This document shows, one piece after another, positions 23,000 through 36,374 of a stretch of DNA of 40,550 nucleotides; within the stretch, counting starts at the first letter, position 1; the number at the start of each line of letters is the position of its first letter. This stretch comes from Ophiosphaerella korrae (taxonomy: Eukaryota > Ascomycota > Dothideomycetes > Pleosporales > Phaeosphaeriaceae): contig JALNQF010000362.1 of assembly GCA_028456385.1 (NCBI GenBank), positions 1 through 40,550 on the forward strand, given 5' to 3'. The notes below the pieces were generated by a model. That model saw only the letters and a program-made list of their open reading frames with translations. It was not told where the DNA came from and searched no databases. A program made the translations under genes and the position numbers.

Positions 23000-23855
23000 T
23001 TAGAGAACTTAGCTAGCTAAGTATAGTTATACTAATACTAAAGCTAAAACCTTTAACGTTATAAAACTATTAGAAGGTAACGTAATTACTTAAGATTTCT
23101 TTGTAGCTATTAATAAGATAGTACTAATTTAAGCTATGACTTTCTAAGAAAGTAGACGCTTTTATCTAAGTATTAGTTAGAAGAAGATAAAAAAATAATT
23201 CTAAGAGTATATAATAGTAAATTATTATCTTTAATTAGAGAAATATATAGCTACTCTTATAGCTAATAATACTTTAGTATATCTTATTAGCTATAGTAAA
23301 TCTTCTTAATATAAGACTAAAAACGTCTCTCTTATAGAATATATACAACTAAATAAGTAGAGTAGACTTTATAATTAATATATATAGAGTAATAAAGACT
23401 TATATAACTTAGATACTAAAGTAATAGATAGAGTATAATACTATACTTATAGTAAAAGTTATAAACTAAAAGAATATTACTATATATCTAAATATAGTAC
23501 TTAAATAGTAATACCTAAATAAGACTTTAAAAGAGCTTATAGACTATAAGTATAATAATAATATAATAATTTAAAGTTTAATAAAAAGATAAACTAAACT
23601 ATATATAATATAAATATAAACTCTAGCTCCTAATATCTAAAATAAGTAACTAGAAGAGAAGAGAATTATATATATTAAAGCTATATATATAATAAATAAC
23701 TATATAAAGTTCTTACTTTAAATCTTATTTAGACTTAATTCTAGATTAATATATTATATTACAAATAGTCTAAGTTATATATAGGCTACTTATTATATAC
23801 ATAATAGGAGAAATTAAAATAGAACTAATTAGTCCTAACTTAAGTACTAATATAG
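23000..23855 (+). pseudogene. Ty1/copia-like gag and protease relic
   Basis: Around 23445-23490 one frame reads YYTYSKSYKLKEYYYI. Turning the Tyr codons back to the Cys and His codons RIP would have hit gives a C-x2-C-x3-H-x4-C knuckle followed by the aromatic run typical of fungal copia gag. About 250 bp further, SYLDLILD (around 23735) matches the WILDSG start of the copia aspartic protease, with damaged residues after the Asp. Upstream gag sequence is too eroded to delimit. The relic stops at the gypsy LTR beginning near 23856, and no integrase or reverse transcriptase of this family follows. The assignment rests on two short motifs in the expected order. Confidence 0.5.
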
Positions 23856-24245
23856 TATAAGATAAGTAGAGTAATAAGCTTAATTAAGAAATAACCTATA
23901 ATTAAGATACGTAATATAATCTATAAATCTATAGAGTATATAAATAAGAATATATTATAGATTAATAGATTAGTAATCTACTAATCTATAGTTACTAAGA
24001 CTAGATATAAGTAATAGATTAATAGATTATTAGAGGTATATAAGAAGTATTAATATGTATTATTAGGAAGGTATTACTAATTTAATTATTAATTATAAGT
24101 AATAATATATTTATATCGTAAGAATTATTCTTTTATATATAGCCTATTACTTAATTATAATACGTACTTTAATTATTAACTTTTAATCTACTAATACTCT
24201 TCTAAAATAGTTACTTATAGTTAATAATAGGAGATCCTTATTATA
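23856..24245 (+). mobile_element. LTR 1 of the gypsy tandem
   Basis: This 390-bp copy aligns with LTR 2 and LTR 3 over its length, for example TAATCTATAAATCTATAGAG against TAATCTATAATCTATAGACT. It is more heavily mutated than both. The start is approximate (TATAAG for the family's TGTAAC) and the end reads ATTATA for GTTACA. The next bases, CTAATTTAGTTATT, are shared with the sequence after LTR 2, which fixes the internal start. Confidence 0.8.
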
Positions 24246-24307
24246 CTTTACTAATTTAGTTATTAGAAGAAGTAAAGTATAAGTAGTATATAGTCTAAGC
24301 TAATACA

Positions 24308-27300
24308 ATAGTAGAAAGTATAACTAAAAGAAGAAGTAAAGTACTACTAAGTAGTTATAAGTTAAATAGAACTAACTAGGTAGTAGTTAAAATAAACCTA
24401 AATAACCTAATTACAAATAGAGAAAGTATATAACTACTAATTAATACTCTAGACATGTAGAACTAAGAACTATAAAAATATATTAAGTAAAATACAGCTT
24501 AAATAAAGGCTATTATAGTAAGATAGAACTAGATAAAATAGGTTACCTAAAGATTAGAGCTTAGTATAATAAAGAAGCTACCTAAGATACTAGTACCTAA
24601 GAAGTTTAATAGAATAAGAAAGAAACTAAGATATATCTTAGTAGTAGTATAACTTTAGATAGATATATAAGTAACGTACTTTAATATAAAAGAAAAGAAA
24701 GTAGATTATATTAGATAATACTTTAAAGAAGATATAAAAAGATAGTTTAAACTATACTAGATAGACTATATACTACGCGCTCTAGGAATAAAGAAGGATA
24801 AAATAATAACTATTTTTAGAAGTTATAAATACTTTAAATAATAAATAAAAGTAGTATTTAGAGATATAGATACTACCTAATAAGCTAAAAAAAAACTTAA
24901 GAAGCTAAGACAATATAAGAGAATCTTAGAATATATATTATAGTTTAAATAACTATAACAAAATAAGAATAGAATATACTATCTCTAATATTAAGGTTTA
25001 AATAAGGATTAAAGTTAACTATTTTATATAAGTTAATTTAAATAAAGAAACTAAAGATACTAGAAGCTCTAAAGAGATAGGTAATACAAGTTAATAAATA
25101 AGTTTAAAGAATAACTTAGTAACTATAATAGTAAGGACTCTATAATCTATAACGAAAATAAATTTAAAAAGAAAAAGAAGAATAAAGACTTTACGTACTT
25201 TAACTATAGTTAGAAAGGCTACTATATAAAAGATTATTAGTTAAAGAAAAAAGTTAAAGTATATTATAAATATAGAAAACTTAGATACTTTATAAAAGAC
25301 TATAGAAGTAAAAACCTAAAGAAAAAAGCTTAGTTAAAGATAACTAAAGATAAGAACAAAGTACTAAAATTATAGGCTAAGCTATAAGAGAAGGTAGTAG
25401 TAAGTAAAAAGTAATAATACGTAATACTCTATTAGACCTTTTATTATAATAATAACTACTATATATACTTTTTAAGTAAGTAAAGAGTAAGATAGTTTCT
25501 ATAAAAGAGAAAAGTAGTAGTAATAAAAGAAGAATAAACTTAAGATTAGCTTAAAGAAATATAATATATAAGGGACCTACTAATAAAAGACTTAAAAGAA
25601 GAAAAACCTTAGACTTTATTAATTACTACTAAAAGACTAGTAAAAGATAAAGAGACTACTATAGTTTCTTCTAAAGAACTAAGAAGAAATAAAAGTTAAG
25701 TTAATATAAGAAGTATAGAGTATACCTAGTTAGATATAAATAGCTATAATAGCTATAGTATATAGAGTATAAAAAAACCTATTATATAATAGTAATTTAT
25801 TTAGAAATACTTACTAGTTATAAGTATAGAAGAAGCTTATAAAGACTATAAAATATATAATTCTAAGAATATAAAGTTTATAATATTCTAATAGTAGTTA
25901 GAGTAATATATAGTTATAGTAAGAAGAATACTTATATAAAGAGAGTAGTAGTATGTTATAAAAAAATAAGATAGATTAATAAAGCTTATATACTAAGTAT
26001 ACTTATAGTATACTATATCCTTATAAAAATAAAACCTAGTAAAGATACCTACTATAAAAGAGATAATAAAAAAATTAATCTAGAATATCTAGTGTATTTT
26101 AAAGTATTATAAGTATTATATCTAAATACAAATTACTATATATAGAAAGAACCTAAAGTAAGAAACTATATATAGCTAGTAAGAAAAAAAAATAGAACTA
26201 TATAAAAGTAATTTAAGTAGAAGATAATAAAGGTTAGAAAACTATAAAGATTCTTAAAGAAAGATATATAGCTATAAGGCCTAGAAAGAAGCTATCTAAT
26301 AAATATATTCTAAGAAAACTATAGTATAAATATATAAATAATAAATACCTAAAATATAAAGAATAAAAAGAAGAAGTAAATCTATAGCCTTAATAAAGTA
26401 AAGAATTTATAAAATAGCCTAAGTATAAAAAGCTAGAAAGTATAAAAGGCTTATATATTATAAAACAAGGTACTTTTTTTTTTTTTAAAAAAAAGATATA
26501 AGTTATAATTAATAGTAGAGCTATAAAGAATTTTATATTTAAAAAATTTATAGAAAAATAGAGAATAAGTTATATAAAAAAGGAGTATCCTTAATAGTTA
26601 AGTATAATTAAAGAAAAACTATTCTAAGAACTTATAAAGTTTAAAATAGTACTCTATATACTAAAACTAAAAAGTTTAAAGATTAAGAACATAGTTATAG
26701 ATATAATAACAATTAATAATAAATAAAATATTATTCTAGAGACGCTATAGTTATAGATAGCTAATTTAGGAATTAATTAGAGAATAGAGAAAATTATTTA
26801 CTCTAGATAAGATATACTAAAAGCTAATATAAATATATATAGAGGAGAGGTACTAGATAAATATAAGAAATAGGAGAATTAACTAATAGAGCCTAAAAAC
26901 TACTTTCTAGAATATTAGCTATAGGATTTAGTAATAGACTTAAAAGAAGAGAAAAATATAGGTTAGAGATTAGTCTATAGAAAAACAAAAGAAGAGTCTA
27001 AGATTAAGTAAGTATTTATATAAGATATAATAAAGAAAAGATAAATATAAGAATTCTAATTCTTAGTAGTATATAAACTTATATTTATAGATAAAAAAGA
27101 AATAAAAGATAAAAGACTTTACGTAGACTTTAGAAAAATAAACGTAATTATAAACAAGAACTAATACTTTCTACTATATATAGATAAGCTATAAAATAAG
27201 CTATAAAAGGTAAAGATCTTTATAAAGCTAGATATCTAGAACGCTAATTATTAAATTCGAATTAAAGAATATAATAAATAGAAAATAGTGTTCTAAATAT

Positions 27301-29465
27301 AGTATAAACTATTTAAATATATAGTTATACTCTTAAGATTAAAATATATACTAGTAGCGTTTTAAGAAAGAATTAATATAGTCTTAAAAGAGTACTAAGA
27401 TGTATTTATATTTATATACTTAGATAATATCTTTATATTTTTAGAGTTAGAAGATAAATACTTATAGTATATCTATAAAGTGCTAGAGAAAATAGTAGAA
27501 AACTAATTATTTCTTAAGATAAGAAAGTATAAGTTCTAGATAATAAAAATAGAGTTCTTTAGATTTATTATTAAACTAAGAAGAATAAAGATTAACGTAA
27601 AAAAGACTAACTTTAATAAGATTAAGTTAATTAAGAATAACTAATACTAAAGGATTTATAAGAAGTATAGTAATTTTATAAGTTAGTAAACTTTTATAGA
27701 AAGTTAATTTTAAAATAGTTTAAGTATATAGAGCTATTAACTAGACTTATAAAAAAAGATACACTATTTAAGTAGATTAAAAAAATATAATAAAGTATTT
27801 AACTAGATAAAAAGAAAGTTTATAGAAAACCTAGTTATTAGAATATATAACCTAGATTAACTAGTAGTAGTAAAAATAGACGTATCTAATTTAGTCTATA
27901 GAATAGCACTAATATAAGAAGATCTAAGAACTAAGTAAAAATATATAAATATTTCTCTAAGAAAATAAACCTAGTAGAACTAAATTACCTAATATATAAT
28001 AAAGAAATTGTAGTAATTTATAAAGTATTTAAGTAATAAAAAGTATATTTATAAAGAGTAAAATATAAAATAAAGGTCTATATATACTATAAAATTTTTA
28101 TAAGATTTATATTAAATAAAGATCTATTAAAGCGCTATATAAGATAGTAGGAATTCTTATTAATATTTAAATTTAAGATTATATATATAAAAGAAAAAAA
28201 TAACTAGTTAGTAAATACTTTAAGTAGAAGACTAGTTTTATAAAAAGAAGTAAACGCTACTTATATAATTCTAATTAAGAATAAAGAAAGAAACTAAGTC
28301 TTAAATAAATTTAAAATAGTTATAATACTTAAAAGAAAGAGTAGAGAGCTAGATAAATAGATTAAGATAAAATTAGAGAAAGCTACTAAAGAAATATAAA
28401 AACTAGAAATCTAAGATAGATTTACGAAGGCTTATAGAAGAATATATATTCTAGGTAAGATTTAGAGAAAATTTATATAACAATTCTATAAGCTACTAGT
28501 ATATAGATACTAAGAAATTAAGAAAATACTAAATAAGCTTTTTAGAGACTACTATATACTAAAAGTAAGATAACTAGTAATAAACATACTATAAGTTTAT
28601 ATAGAGTATTATAGAAACAAGTATAACTAATATATACTATAAAGAAAATTATAACTAGTTAAGATACTAGAGAACTTCTAAAAAGTTATTATAATAGACT
28701 TTATTATAAAGTTACTTAAGTTAAAGAACCTAATATTAGGAGTTAAATATAATAGAATTCTAATAATAGTAAAAAAGCTTATAAAGTACTTATATTTTAG
28801 ACTATATAAAGAGAAAAGTAGAGTAGAGGTTACTATATATTAAGTCTTAGAAACTATAGTTAGCTAGTATAGTTTTCTAGATAAGATTATTATAGTTAAA
28901 GATATATAATTTATATAAAAATTATAGAGAATAATAGTAGCGTAATTAGGAATATAATATTAAATGTTAATAGAGTATTATCTATAAATAAATAGATAGT
29001 TAGAATGTATAAACTAGATAGTAGAATAATACTTAAGATACTATCTTAACTATAACTAGAATAACTATATATAGTTACTACTTATAGTATAGTTAGTATA
29101 TAATAGCTTAAAGAATATAGTAATAAAAGTATTACCTTTTTTTAGAAACTAAAGATTTAATCCTAATATATACTAGACCTTAAGAGATATAGAATCTTAG
29201 ACTCTAAGAAGAGAAAACTTTATAAATAAATTAAAAGAAATATATAATTAGCTATAATAAAACGTAAAGTTCTTATAAGATTAAATAGTAAAGTACTATA
29301 ATAAGAAATATAAAAAGAGACTTTAATTTAAAGAAAAAGAAAAAGTATAGTTAATTTAAAAGAATATTAAGAGAAAACAATATAGTTTAAAACTAGATTA
29401 CGTAAAGATAAAACTATATAAGATTAAAAAGAAAGTTATACTACTTATATTTAAACTAAGACTAC
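24308..29465 (+). pseudogene. Ty3/gypsy chromovirus gag-pol, copy 1, heavily RIP-mutated
   Basis: This is the same polyprotein as copy 2, in the same orientation. In order: gag capsid (from about 24590), two CCHC knuckles with all Cys read as Tyr (25195-25315), protease with the Asp codon mutated (about 26500-26545), reverse transcriptase, RNase H and integrase (to about 29400). The polymerase motif reads YLDN (27417-27428), so the second catalytic Asp is lost. The probable start codon is ATA at 24308. The start, gag (24592) and reverse transcriptase (27411) lie in three different frames, so this copy has net frameshifting indels on top of stops. Adenine runs are common. The readable homology with copy 2 ends near 29465, before the integrase C-terminus and chromodomain. 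Confidence 0.88.
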
Positions 29466-30479
29466 TAAGTAAGATAAAGATATAAGTAAATAGCTATAGC
29501 TTAATTAATCTAATATTAAAAATATAATTAAGAACAAGATATTTAACTCTATATAACGTAGCTATCTACTTAGATACCTATTATAACCTTATATTATTTT
29601 AATTACTATAGTAAAAAGAAGTCTAGTAAAATACTTAGTTAGAACTAAAAACTTTAAATAAACTAGATAGGAAAATAATTATAGAGCTTACTAAGATTTA
29701 TAGTTAGTAGGTAATTAAGTTATATCTAGTATAGAAAGCGTTATATTATACTTATAAGTATATATTATAATAGAAGCTAAAGAAAGTAATAGTAGAATAA
29801 TAGTATAATAGACTTAGCTATCTAAGACTAATAGTAATTAAGTATCTTATTAAGTAAACTTAAAGAGTACGTATAAAAAGAATAACTACTATCTAATATA
29901 ACTTCTATAGTAGGGCTAAAATAAGATATTAAGTTAGGTTTATATTATAAATAAATAATAAAAGTCTAAGAGAAAGAATTATATTTAATTTCTATACGTA
30001 TAAAGTATAAAGTACTACTAAAGAGATAAGATATATATTTATTCTAGATTAGTTTTCTAGACTATAGTAGGATTACTACTTATTTAATAATAGAATAATA
30101 TAGTCTATTATTAGTACACTATTAAGCTAAATTATCTTCTTAAAAACCTAGTATAATATAATAGTTAAGGTTTTTAAAGTAGATAATAAGATTGTAATAG
30201 TTAAATAAAGAGTTTAAAGTTAGCTAATATTATAAAGTATTATATTTAAACCTTTAGCTCTAGATATATAAGCTTAAAATAGAGCTGCTAAGTAAACTAA
30301 AAGTTAAAATAAAGAGAAATTACCTATAATACGCCTTAATATAAACTTACTATAAGAACTCTATTTAGAAGTTATATAAACTAGAGTATACCTCTATAAT
30401 TTAACTCTAAGTTATTATAATAGTAACAAGAGAGCTATAGATAGAACTAATAAGCTCTATAATAATCGACTTAGACTTA
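29466..30479 (+). other. 3' internal segment of gypsy copy 1, unlike copy 2
   Basis: Copy 1 and copy 2 stop aligning around 29465 and 36085. Here the sequence shows no chromodomain; one frame from 29940 is moderately open (for example YLQYALIQTYYKNSIQKLYK near 30330) but unrecognised. Similarity with copy 2 resumes only at about 30415 (TAGTAACAAGAGAGCTATAG), shortly before LTR 2. The segment could be an insertion of another element or a family variant. Confidence 0.55.
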
Positions 30480-30844
30480 TATAATACTAAGAGATACAAA
30501 CCTAATTAGGAGGCTATATATAATTAAGACACCTAGGGTAATCTATAATCTATAGACTCTTAGTATTAATTGATTATAGATTAAGGTAATCTACAATCTA
30601 CTAGTCTTAGCACCTATAGATTATAGATTACTACGAGTATATAGTTAATAGTAATGCGCATTACTAAGATAGTATTAGTAATTTAATCTTTTAACTACGG
30701 AACGCTAATACAAGATAGTTGTAAAATATCTTCTATTATTTATAGTTTATTATAGATCCCTATATAAGCTTTACTATTACCTTATAATCTACTAACTCCC
30801 CCCTTAGATAGGTACCTATAGTTAACAACAAGAGGCCTATTACA
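30480..30844 (+). mobile_element. LTR 2, shared middle LTR of the gypsy tandem
   Basis: Length is 365 bp. It starts TATAAT and ends ATTACA, the RIP forms of an inverted TGTAAC...GTTACA pair. It serves as 3' LTR of copy 1 and 5' LTR of copy 2. Relative to LTR 3 it holds an extra segment of about 47 bp near 30570-30620, flanked by ATTATAGATTA repeats, so slippage or recombination there is likely. No canonical TGG-type primer binding site follows the 3' end. Confidence 0.85.
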
Positions 30845-30905
30845 CCTTGCTAATTTAGTTATTGCGAGAAGTAAAGCGTAAGTAACGTATAGTCTAGCTA
30901 ACACG

Positions 30906-33900
30906 ATAGTAGAAAGTTTAACTAAAATAAGTAAAGCCCCTAAGAGTAGTTATAAGTCTAATAGCACTGTATAGGAAACGATTAAGGACTAAATTAACAA
31001 CCTAATTTTAGATAAAGAAGATATAAAGATAGTAATTAACGCCTTAGAAATATAGAATAGGGAGCTTTAAGATTACGCGAAACAAAACAAGGTATAGATT
31101 AAGGCTATTATTAAAGGCTAAAATTAAATAGAGTTAATTATACAACGTTTAGAGATAAGTGTAACGAAGAAACTACCTAAAATACCTGTTCTCAAGAAGT
31201 TTAATAGAATAAGAGAAAAACTAAGACCTTTTATCGCATTAGTATAACTCTAGATAGATGTACAAGTACTATACTCTAATACGAAAGAAAAGAAGGTAAT
31301 ATATATAGGATTGCACCTTAAAGAAGATATAATAAGATAGTACGAACCCTACTAGACTAACTATACGACACACTCTCTAATAACCTAGAAGGACAAGACT
31401 AGAGCTATTTTTAGAAGTTATAAATACTTTACTAAATAAATAAGAGTAGTATTTAGAGATATAGACGTTACCTAATAAGCCGAAAAATAGCTAGAAAAGC
31501 TTATATAGAATTAGAGTATCCCTAAGTACGTATTATAGTTTAAATAACTATCGTAGAATACTAAATAGAATAAGTTAGCTTTGGTGTTACAATTTAAACA
31601 AGGACTAAACTTAAAAATTCGATACGAGATAATCTATATAGAGAAACTAAGGATACTAGAAGCCCTAAAGTAATAGGTAATACAAATTAATAATAATCTT
31701 TAAGAATAGAAGAAGAATAAATATAGAGGTTATACCTAGAACTATAACAAGGGAGACCTTATAATCCTTAACACTAACAAGGATAAGAAAAAGAAGAAGA
31801 ACAAAGACTTTACGTACTTTAACTATAGTAAGAAAGGCTACTACGCGAAAGACTACTAATTAAAGTTAAAAAAGGATATAGTATACTATAAATATAGGAA
31901 ACTAGGACACTTTACAAAAGACTATAAAAGTAAGAACCTAAAGAAAGAAACCTAGTTAAAGACAACTAAAAAGAAGAAGGAAGTACTATAAGTATAGGCT
32001 AAACCTTAGGAGAAAGTAGCTAAGAGTAAAGAAGTATAATATATAACGCTCTACTAGACCTTTTATTATAATAGTAACTACTATATATATCTTTCTAGTA
32101 AATAGGGAGTAGTATAGTTCCTATAGAGATAGAGATATAGAGTAGCTATAATAAAAGAAAGAAGAACAAAAGCTTAGCTAGAAAAAATAGCCTAAGTAAT
32201 AGGCCTACTAATAGAAGACTTAGAAAGAGAAGAGCCCCTAGTACTATCGATCTAGGCTAAAGGACTAGTACTAGATAAAGAGACTACTACGACTACCTCT
32301 AAAGGACTATAAAGAAAAAAGAGATAAGTTAGTATAAGAGAAATAGAATACGCTTAGCTAATAATATATAGCTATAATAGCTATACAACAATAGATATAG
32401 AGGAATAAAATAAAGAATAGAGATTTATTTAAATATACTTAATAGTTATAGGTATAGAGGAAGTATACAAAGACTAGAAAGAACGCAATCCTAAAGAAAT
32501 AAAGTTTACACTATTCTAAGAATAGATAAAGTAATATATAGTTATAGTAAGAAGAATACCTATATAAAAAGAATAGTAGTACCTTGTAAGAAAAACGTAA
32601 TAGATTAATAAAGCCTATATACCTAGAGTACTAGTAGTATACTATATCCTAACAACAAATATACCTAGGGAAGACAAATACTAGGAAGAGGATAATAAAA
32701 TAATAGATCTAAAACATCTAGTATACTTTAAAGTATTATAGATATTATACCTAGATAGGAATTATATTATATATAGAAACCCTAAAGTAAATAACAATAT
32801 ATAGCCTATAAGAAGAAGAGGCTATAATTATACGAGAGTAATTCTAGTAGAAAATATCTAGGGATAGGAAATAATCCTAGAAGACAGATACGTAGTAGTA
32901 AGGCCTAGACCTAAGTTAACTAAGAAATACGTCTAAGGAAGACTATAGTACAAATATACAAATAATAAATATCTAAAACATAAAATATACAAACTTAAAG
33001 TAAGGCTATAGCTTTAGAAAGATAGACAATTTATAAAAAAGCTAAAGTAAGAAAAGCTAGAAGGTATAGAAGGCCTACATATTATAAAAACAGGTACCTA
33101 CTAAGAAAAGAAAGTACGACTAATAATTAATAGTAGAGCTATAAGGAACTTTATATTAAAGAAGTTTATAGAAAAATAAGGAGTAAGGTATATAATAAAG
33201 AAATACCCTTAATAACTAAGTATAATTAAAGGAAAACTATTCTAAGAACCTATTAGATTTAAAATAGTTCTCTTTATATCAGAACTAGAAGGGATAATAA
33301 TTAAGAATATAGTTATAGATATAACAACAATTAATAATAAACAAGATATAATATTAGGTATGCTATAGTTATAAATAACTAACTTACACATTAATTAGAG
33401 AATAGGAGAAATTAGCTACTATAGAATAGATATATTAGAAGCTAATATAAGTACCTATAAAGGAGAATTCCCTAAAGAATATAAGAAATAGGAAAAACAG
33501 CTTATAGAGCTAGAAGATTACCTTCTAGAATACTAGCTATAGAACTTAGTAATAGAAATAGAAGAAAGAAAAAACGTAAGATAGAGCTTAGTTTATTAAA
33601 AAATAGAAGAAGAGTTAAAAATTAAATAAATATTTATTTAAAACGTAATAAAAAAGAGATAGATACAAGAATCTAAGTCTTTAATAGTATATAGACTTAT
33701 CTTTATAGATAAGAAAGGGATAAGTAACAAGAGACTTTACGTAGATTTTAGAAAAACTAACGTAGTTATAAGTAAAAACTAGTACCCCTTACTATAGATA
33801 GACGTAATACAAGATAAATTACGAAGAGTAACAATCTTTATAAAGTTAGATATCTAGAACACCTACTACTAGATTAGAATTAAAGAAGGCGATAAATAGA

Positions 33901-36374
33901 AAATAGTATTCTAAATATAATACAGACTATACAAGTACCTAGTTATACCCTTTAGAATAACAAATACACTAGCTATATTTTAAGAAAGAATTAACATAGT
34001 ACTAAGAGAGTACTTAGACGTATTTATATTTATATACTTAGACGATATCCTTATATTCTTAGAAATAGAGGAAGAACACGTACAACACGTATATAAAGTA
34101 CTAAAGAAGCTAGCTAAAAGTAAATTATTCCTTAAAATAAAGAAATACAAGTTCTATATAAAAGAAATAGACTTCCTAGGGTTTATTATAGAACTAGGAA
34201 AGATTAAGATTAACTTAGAAAAGATTAAGTTAATTAACAAATAGCTAATACTAAAAAACCTAAAAGAGGTACAACAATTCTATAGACTAGTAAACTTTTA
34301 TAGAAAGTTAATAGTAAGATAGTCTAAAGATATAGAACTAATAACAAGGCTTATAAAGAAAGATATACTATTTAAATAGACTAAAGAATGCGACAAAGTA
34401 TTTAACAAAATTAAGAGGAAGTTTATAGAAAACCTAGTTATTAGAATATATAACCTAGACCTACTAGTAATAGTAAAAACAGACGCATCTAACTTAGTCT
34501 ATAGAATAGTACTAATACAAGAAGACCTAAAGACTAAAAAAGAACACTTAGTTAAATACTTCTCTAAGAAAATAAAGCCTATAGAGCTTAACTACTTAAT
34601 CTACAATAAAGAGATACTAGTAATCTACAAAGTATTTAAATAATAGAGAGTATACTTATAAGGAGTAAAACACTAGATAAAGGTCTATATAGACTACAAG
34701 AATCTTATAGGTTTTATAATAAATAAGGAACTATTATAACGCTACACGAGATAGTAGGAATACCTATTAACGTTTAACTTAGAAATTATATATATAAAGG
34801 GTAAAGATAACTAATTTATAGATACTCTTAGTAGAAGACTAGACTTATAAGAGGAAGTAAGCGCTACTAGTATAATTCTAGTTAAGAACGAAAAAGGATA
34901 TTTAGTCCTAAATACACCTAAAATAGCTGCAACACTTAAAAGAAAGAGTAGCAAGCTAGACAAATAGATTTAAGAGATAATACAAGAAGTATTAGAAGAA
35001 ATAAAGAAATTAGAGATCTAAGAAGGACTCGTACAAACCTATAGAAGAATATATATTCTAAGGAAGATTTAGAGAGAATTTATACGATAATTCTACAAAT
35101 TACTAGTATATAGTTACTAAGGTATTAACAAAACATTAGATAGACTACTATAAGACTACTATATCCTAAGAGTAAGATAATTAGTAATAGAAGTACTACG
35201 AGACTATATAGAATGTTAAAGAAATAAATATAGTAGATATATACTATACAAGATACTATAACTAGTAGAAATACTAGGATAACTATAGGGAGTTATTATA
35301 ATAGACTTTATTACGAAGTTACTAAAGTCTAAAGACCTAATATTAGGAGTTAAATATAATAGAATCCTAATAATAGTAGATAAACTTATAAAGTATATAT
35401 ACTTCTAACTATATAGAGAGAAAAGTAGGATAGAAGTTACTATACACTAGGTTCTAGGAACTGTAATAAGTTAATATAGACTACTAGATAAGATTATTAT
35501 AGATAGAGATGTACGATTTATATTAAAACTATAGGGAATAATAATAGCGCAATTAGGAATATAATACGTAACGTCTACAGCATATTATCTACAAATAGAC
35601 AGATAATTAGAACGAATAAATTAGATAGTAGAACTATACCTAAGATACTACTTTAACTACAATTAGAATAATTAGGTATAGATACTACCTATAGTATAGT
35701 TAGTATATAATAGCGTAAAGAATATAGTAATAAGAGTATTACTCTTCTTTGCGAACTATAGATTTGAACCTAATATATACTAGACACTAAGAAACTAGAT
35801 ATCTTAGTCCCTAAGAGGAGAAAACTTCGCTAATAGACTTAAAGATATATATAATTAACTAAGACAAGACGTAGAATTCTTGTATAATTGTATAGCTAAG
35901 TACTATAATAAGAAGTATAAAGAAGGACCTTAATTTAGAAAGAGAGAAAAAGTATAGTTAATACAAAAAAATATTAAAAGTAAACAACTAAGTCTAAAAT
36001 TAGACTACGTTAAGATAAGACTATATAAAGTTAAAAAAGAAGTTACACTATTTATATTTAAACTAAAGCTACTAAATAAGATAAAGATATACCTAATATT
36101 TTATATAGCCCTACTAGAATAAGTACTACAAAATATAGAACTACTAGTATATAAGGTAGATATATATAGAGAATAGGAAGAATAAAAAGTTAAAGAAATC
36201 TTATAATACTAGTTCTAAAATAGAAAGAACTACTATATAGTAGAATAGATAGGTATAAACAAGAAAGGGTAACTATAGGAGAAAATATAGGAACTAGAAG
36301 ATAACCTTAGTTACTTTAAGAAACTAGAGGAGTTCTAAAATTAAAACCCTCTAGAACGCCTAGTAGTAAACTAA
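30906..36374 (+). pseudogene. Ty3/gypsy chromovirus gag-pol, copy 2, one continuous frame
   Basis: About 1820 codons stay in one frame; interruptions are TAA/TAG at former Gln or Trp codons. The start is probably ATA 30906, from ATG. Domains in order: gag capsid (31164-31700; KLPKIPV, REKLRPFIALV); two CCHC knuckles, ligand codons 31815/31824/31839/31854 and 31884/31893/31908/31923, mostly now Tyr; protease NSRA for DSGA (33129-33140); reverse transcriptase with intact YLDD (34035-34046); RNase H (about 34430-34850); integrase with intact D, D, E codons at 35304, 35502 and 35610; C-terminal chromodomain-like region (about 36180-36350). A fused gag-pol with a chromodomain marks a chromovirus. 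The stop at 36372 is the first plausible end. Far more CAA, ACA and GAC codons survive than in copy 1. Confidence 0.92.

Noticed and set aside
23800..23855. Extra gypsy internal 3' end upstream of LTR 1, from a shared AGAACTAATTAG-like block also seen before 7784 and before LTR 2 and 3
   Set aside because: The block is short and AT-rich, and at 23.8 kb it falls in the reading frame of the copia protease region, so chance similarity is more likely.
30845..30880. tRNA primer binding site after LTR 2
   Set aside because: The sequence after the LTR lacks a TGG start or any clear complement of a tRNA 3' end; self-priming or RIP damage cannot be separated.
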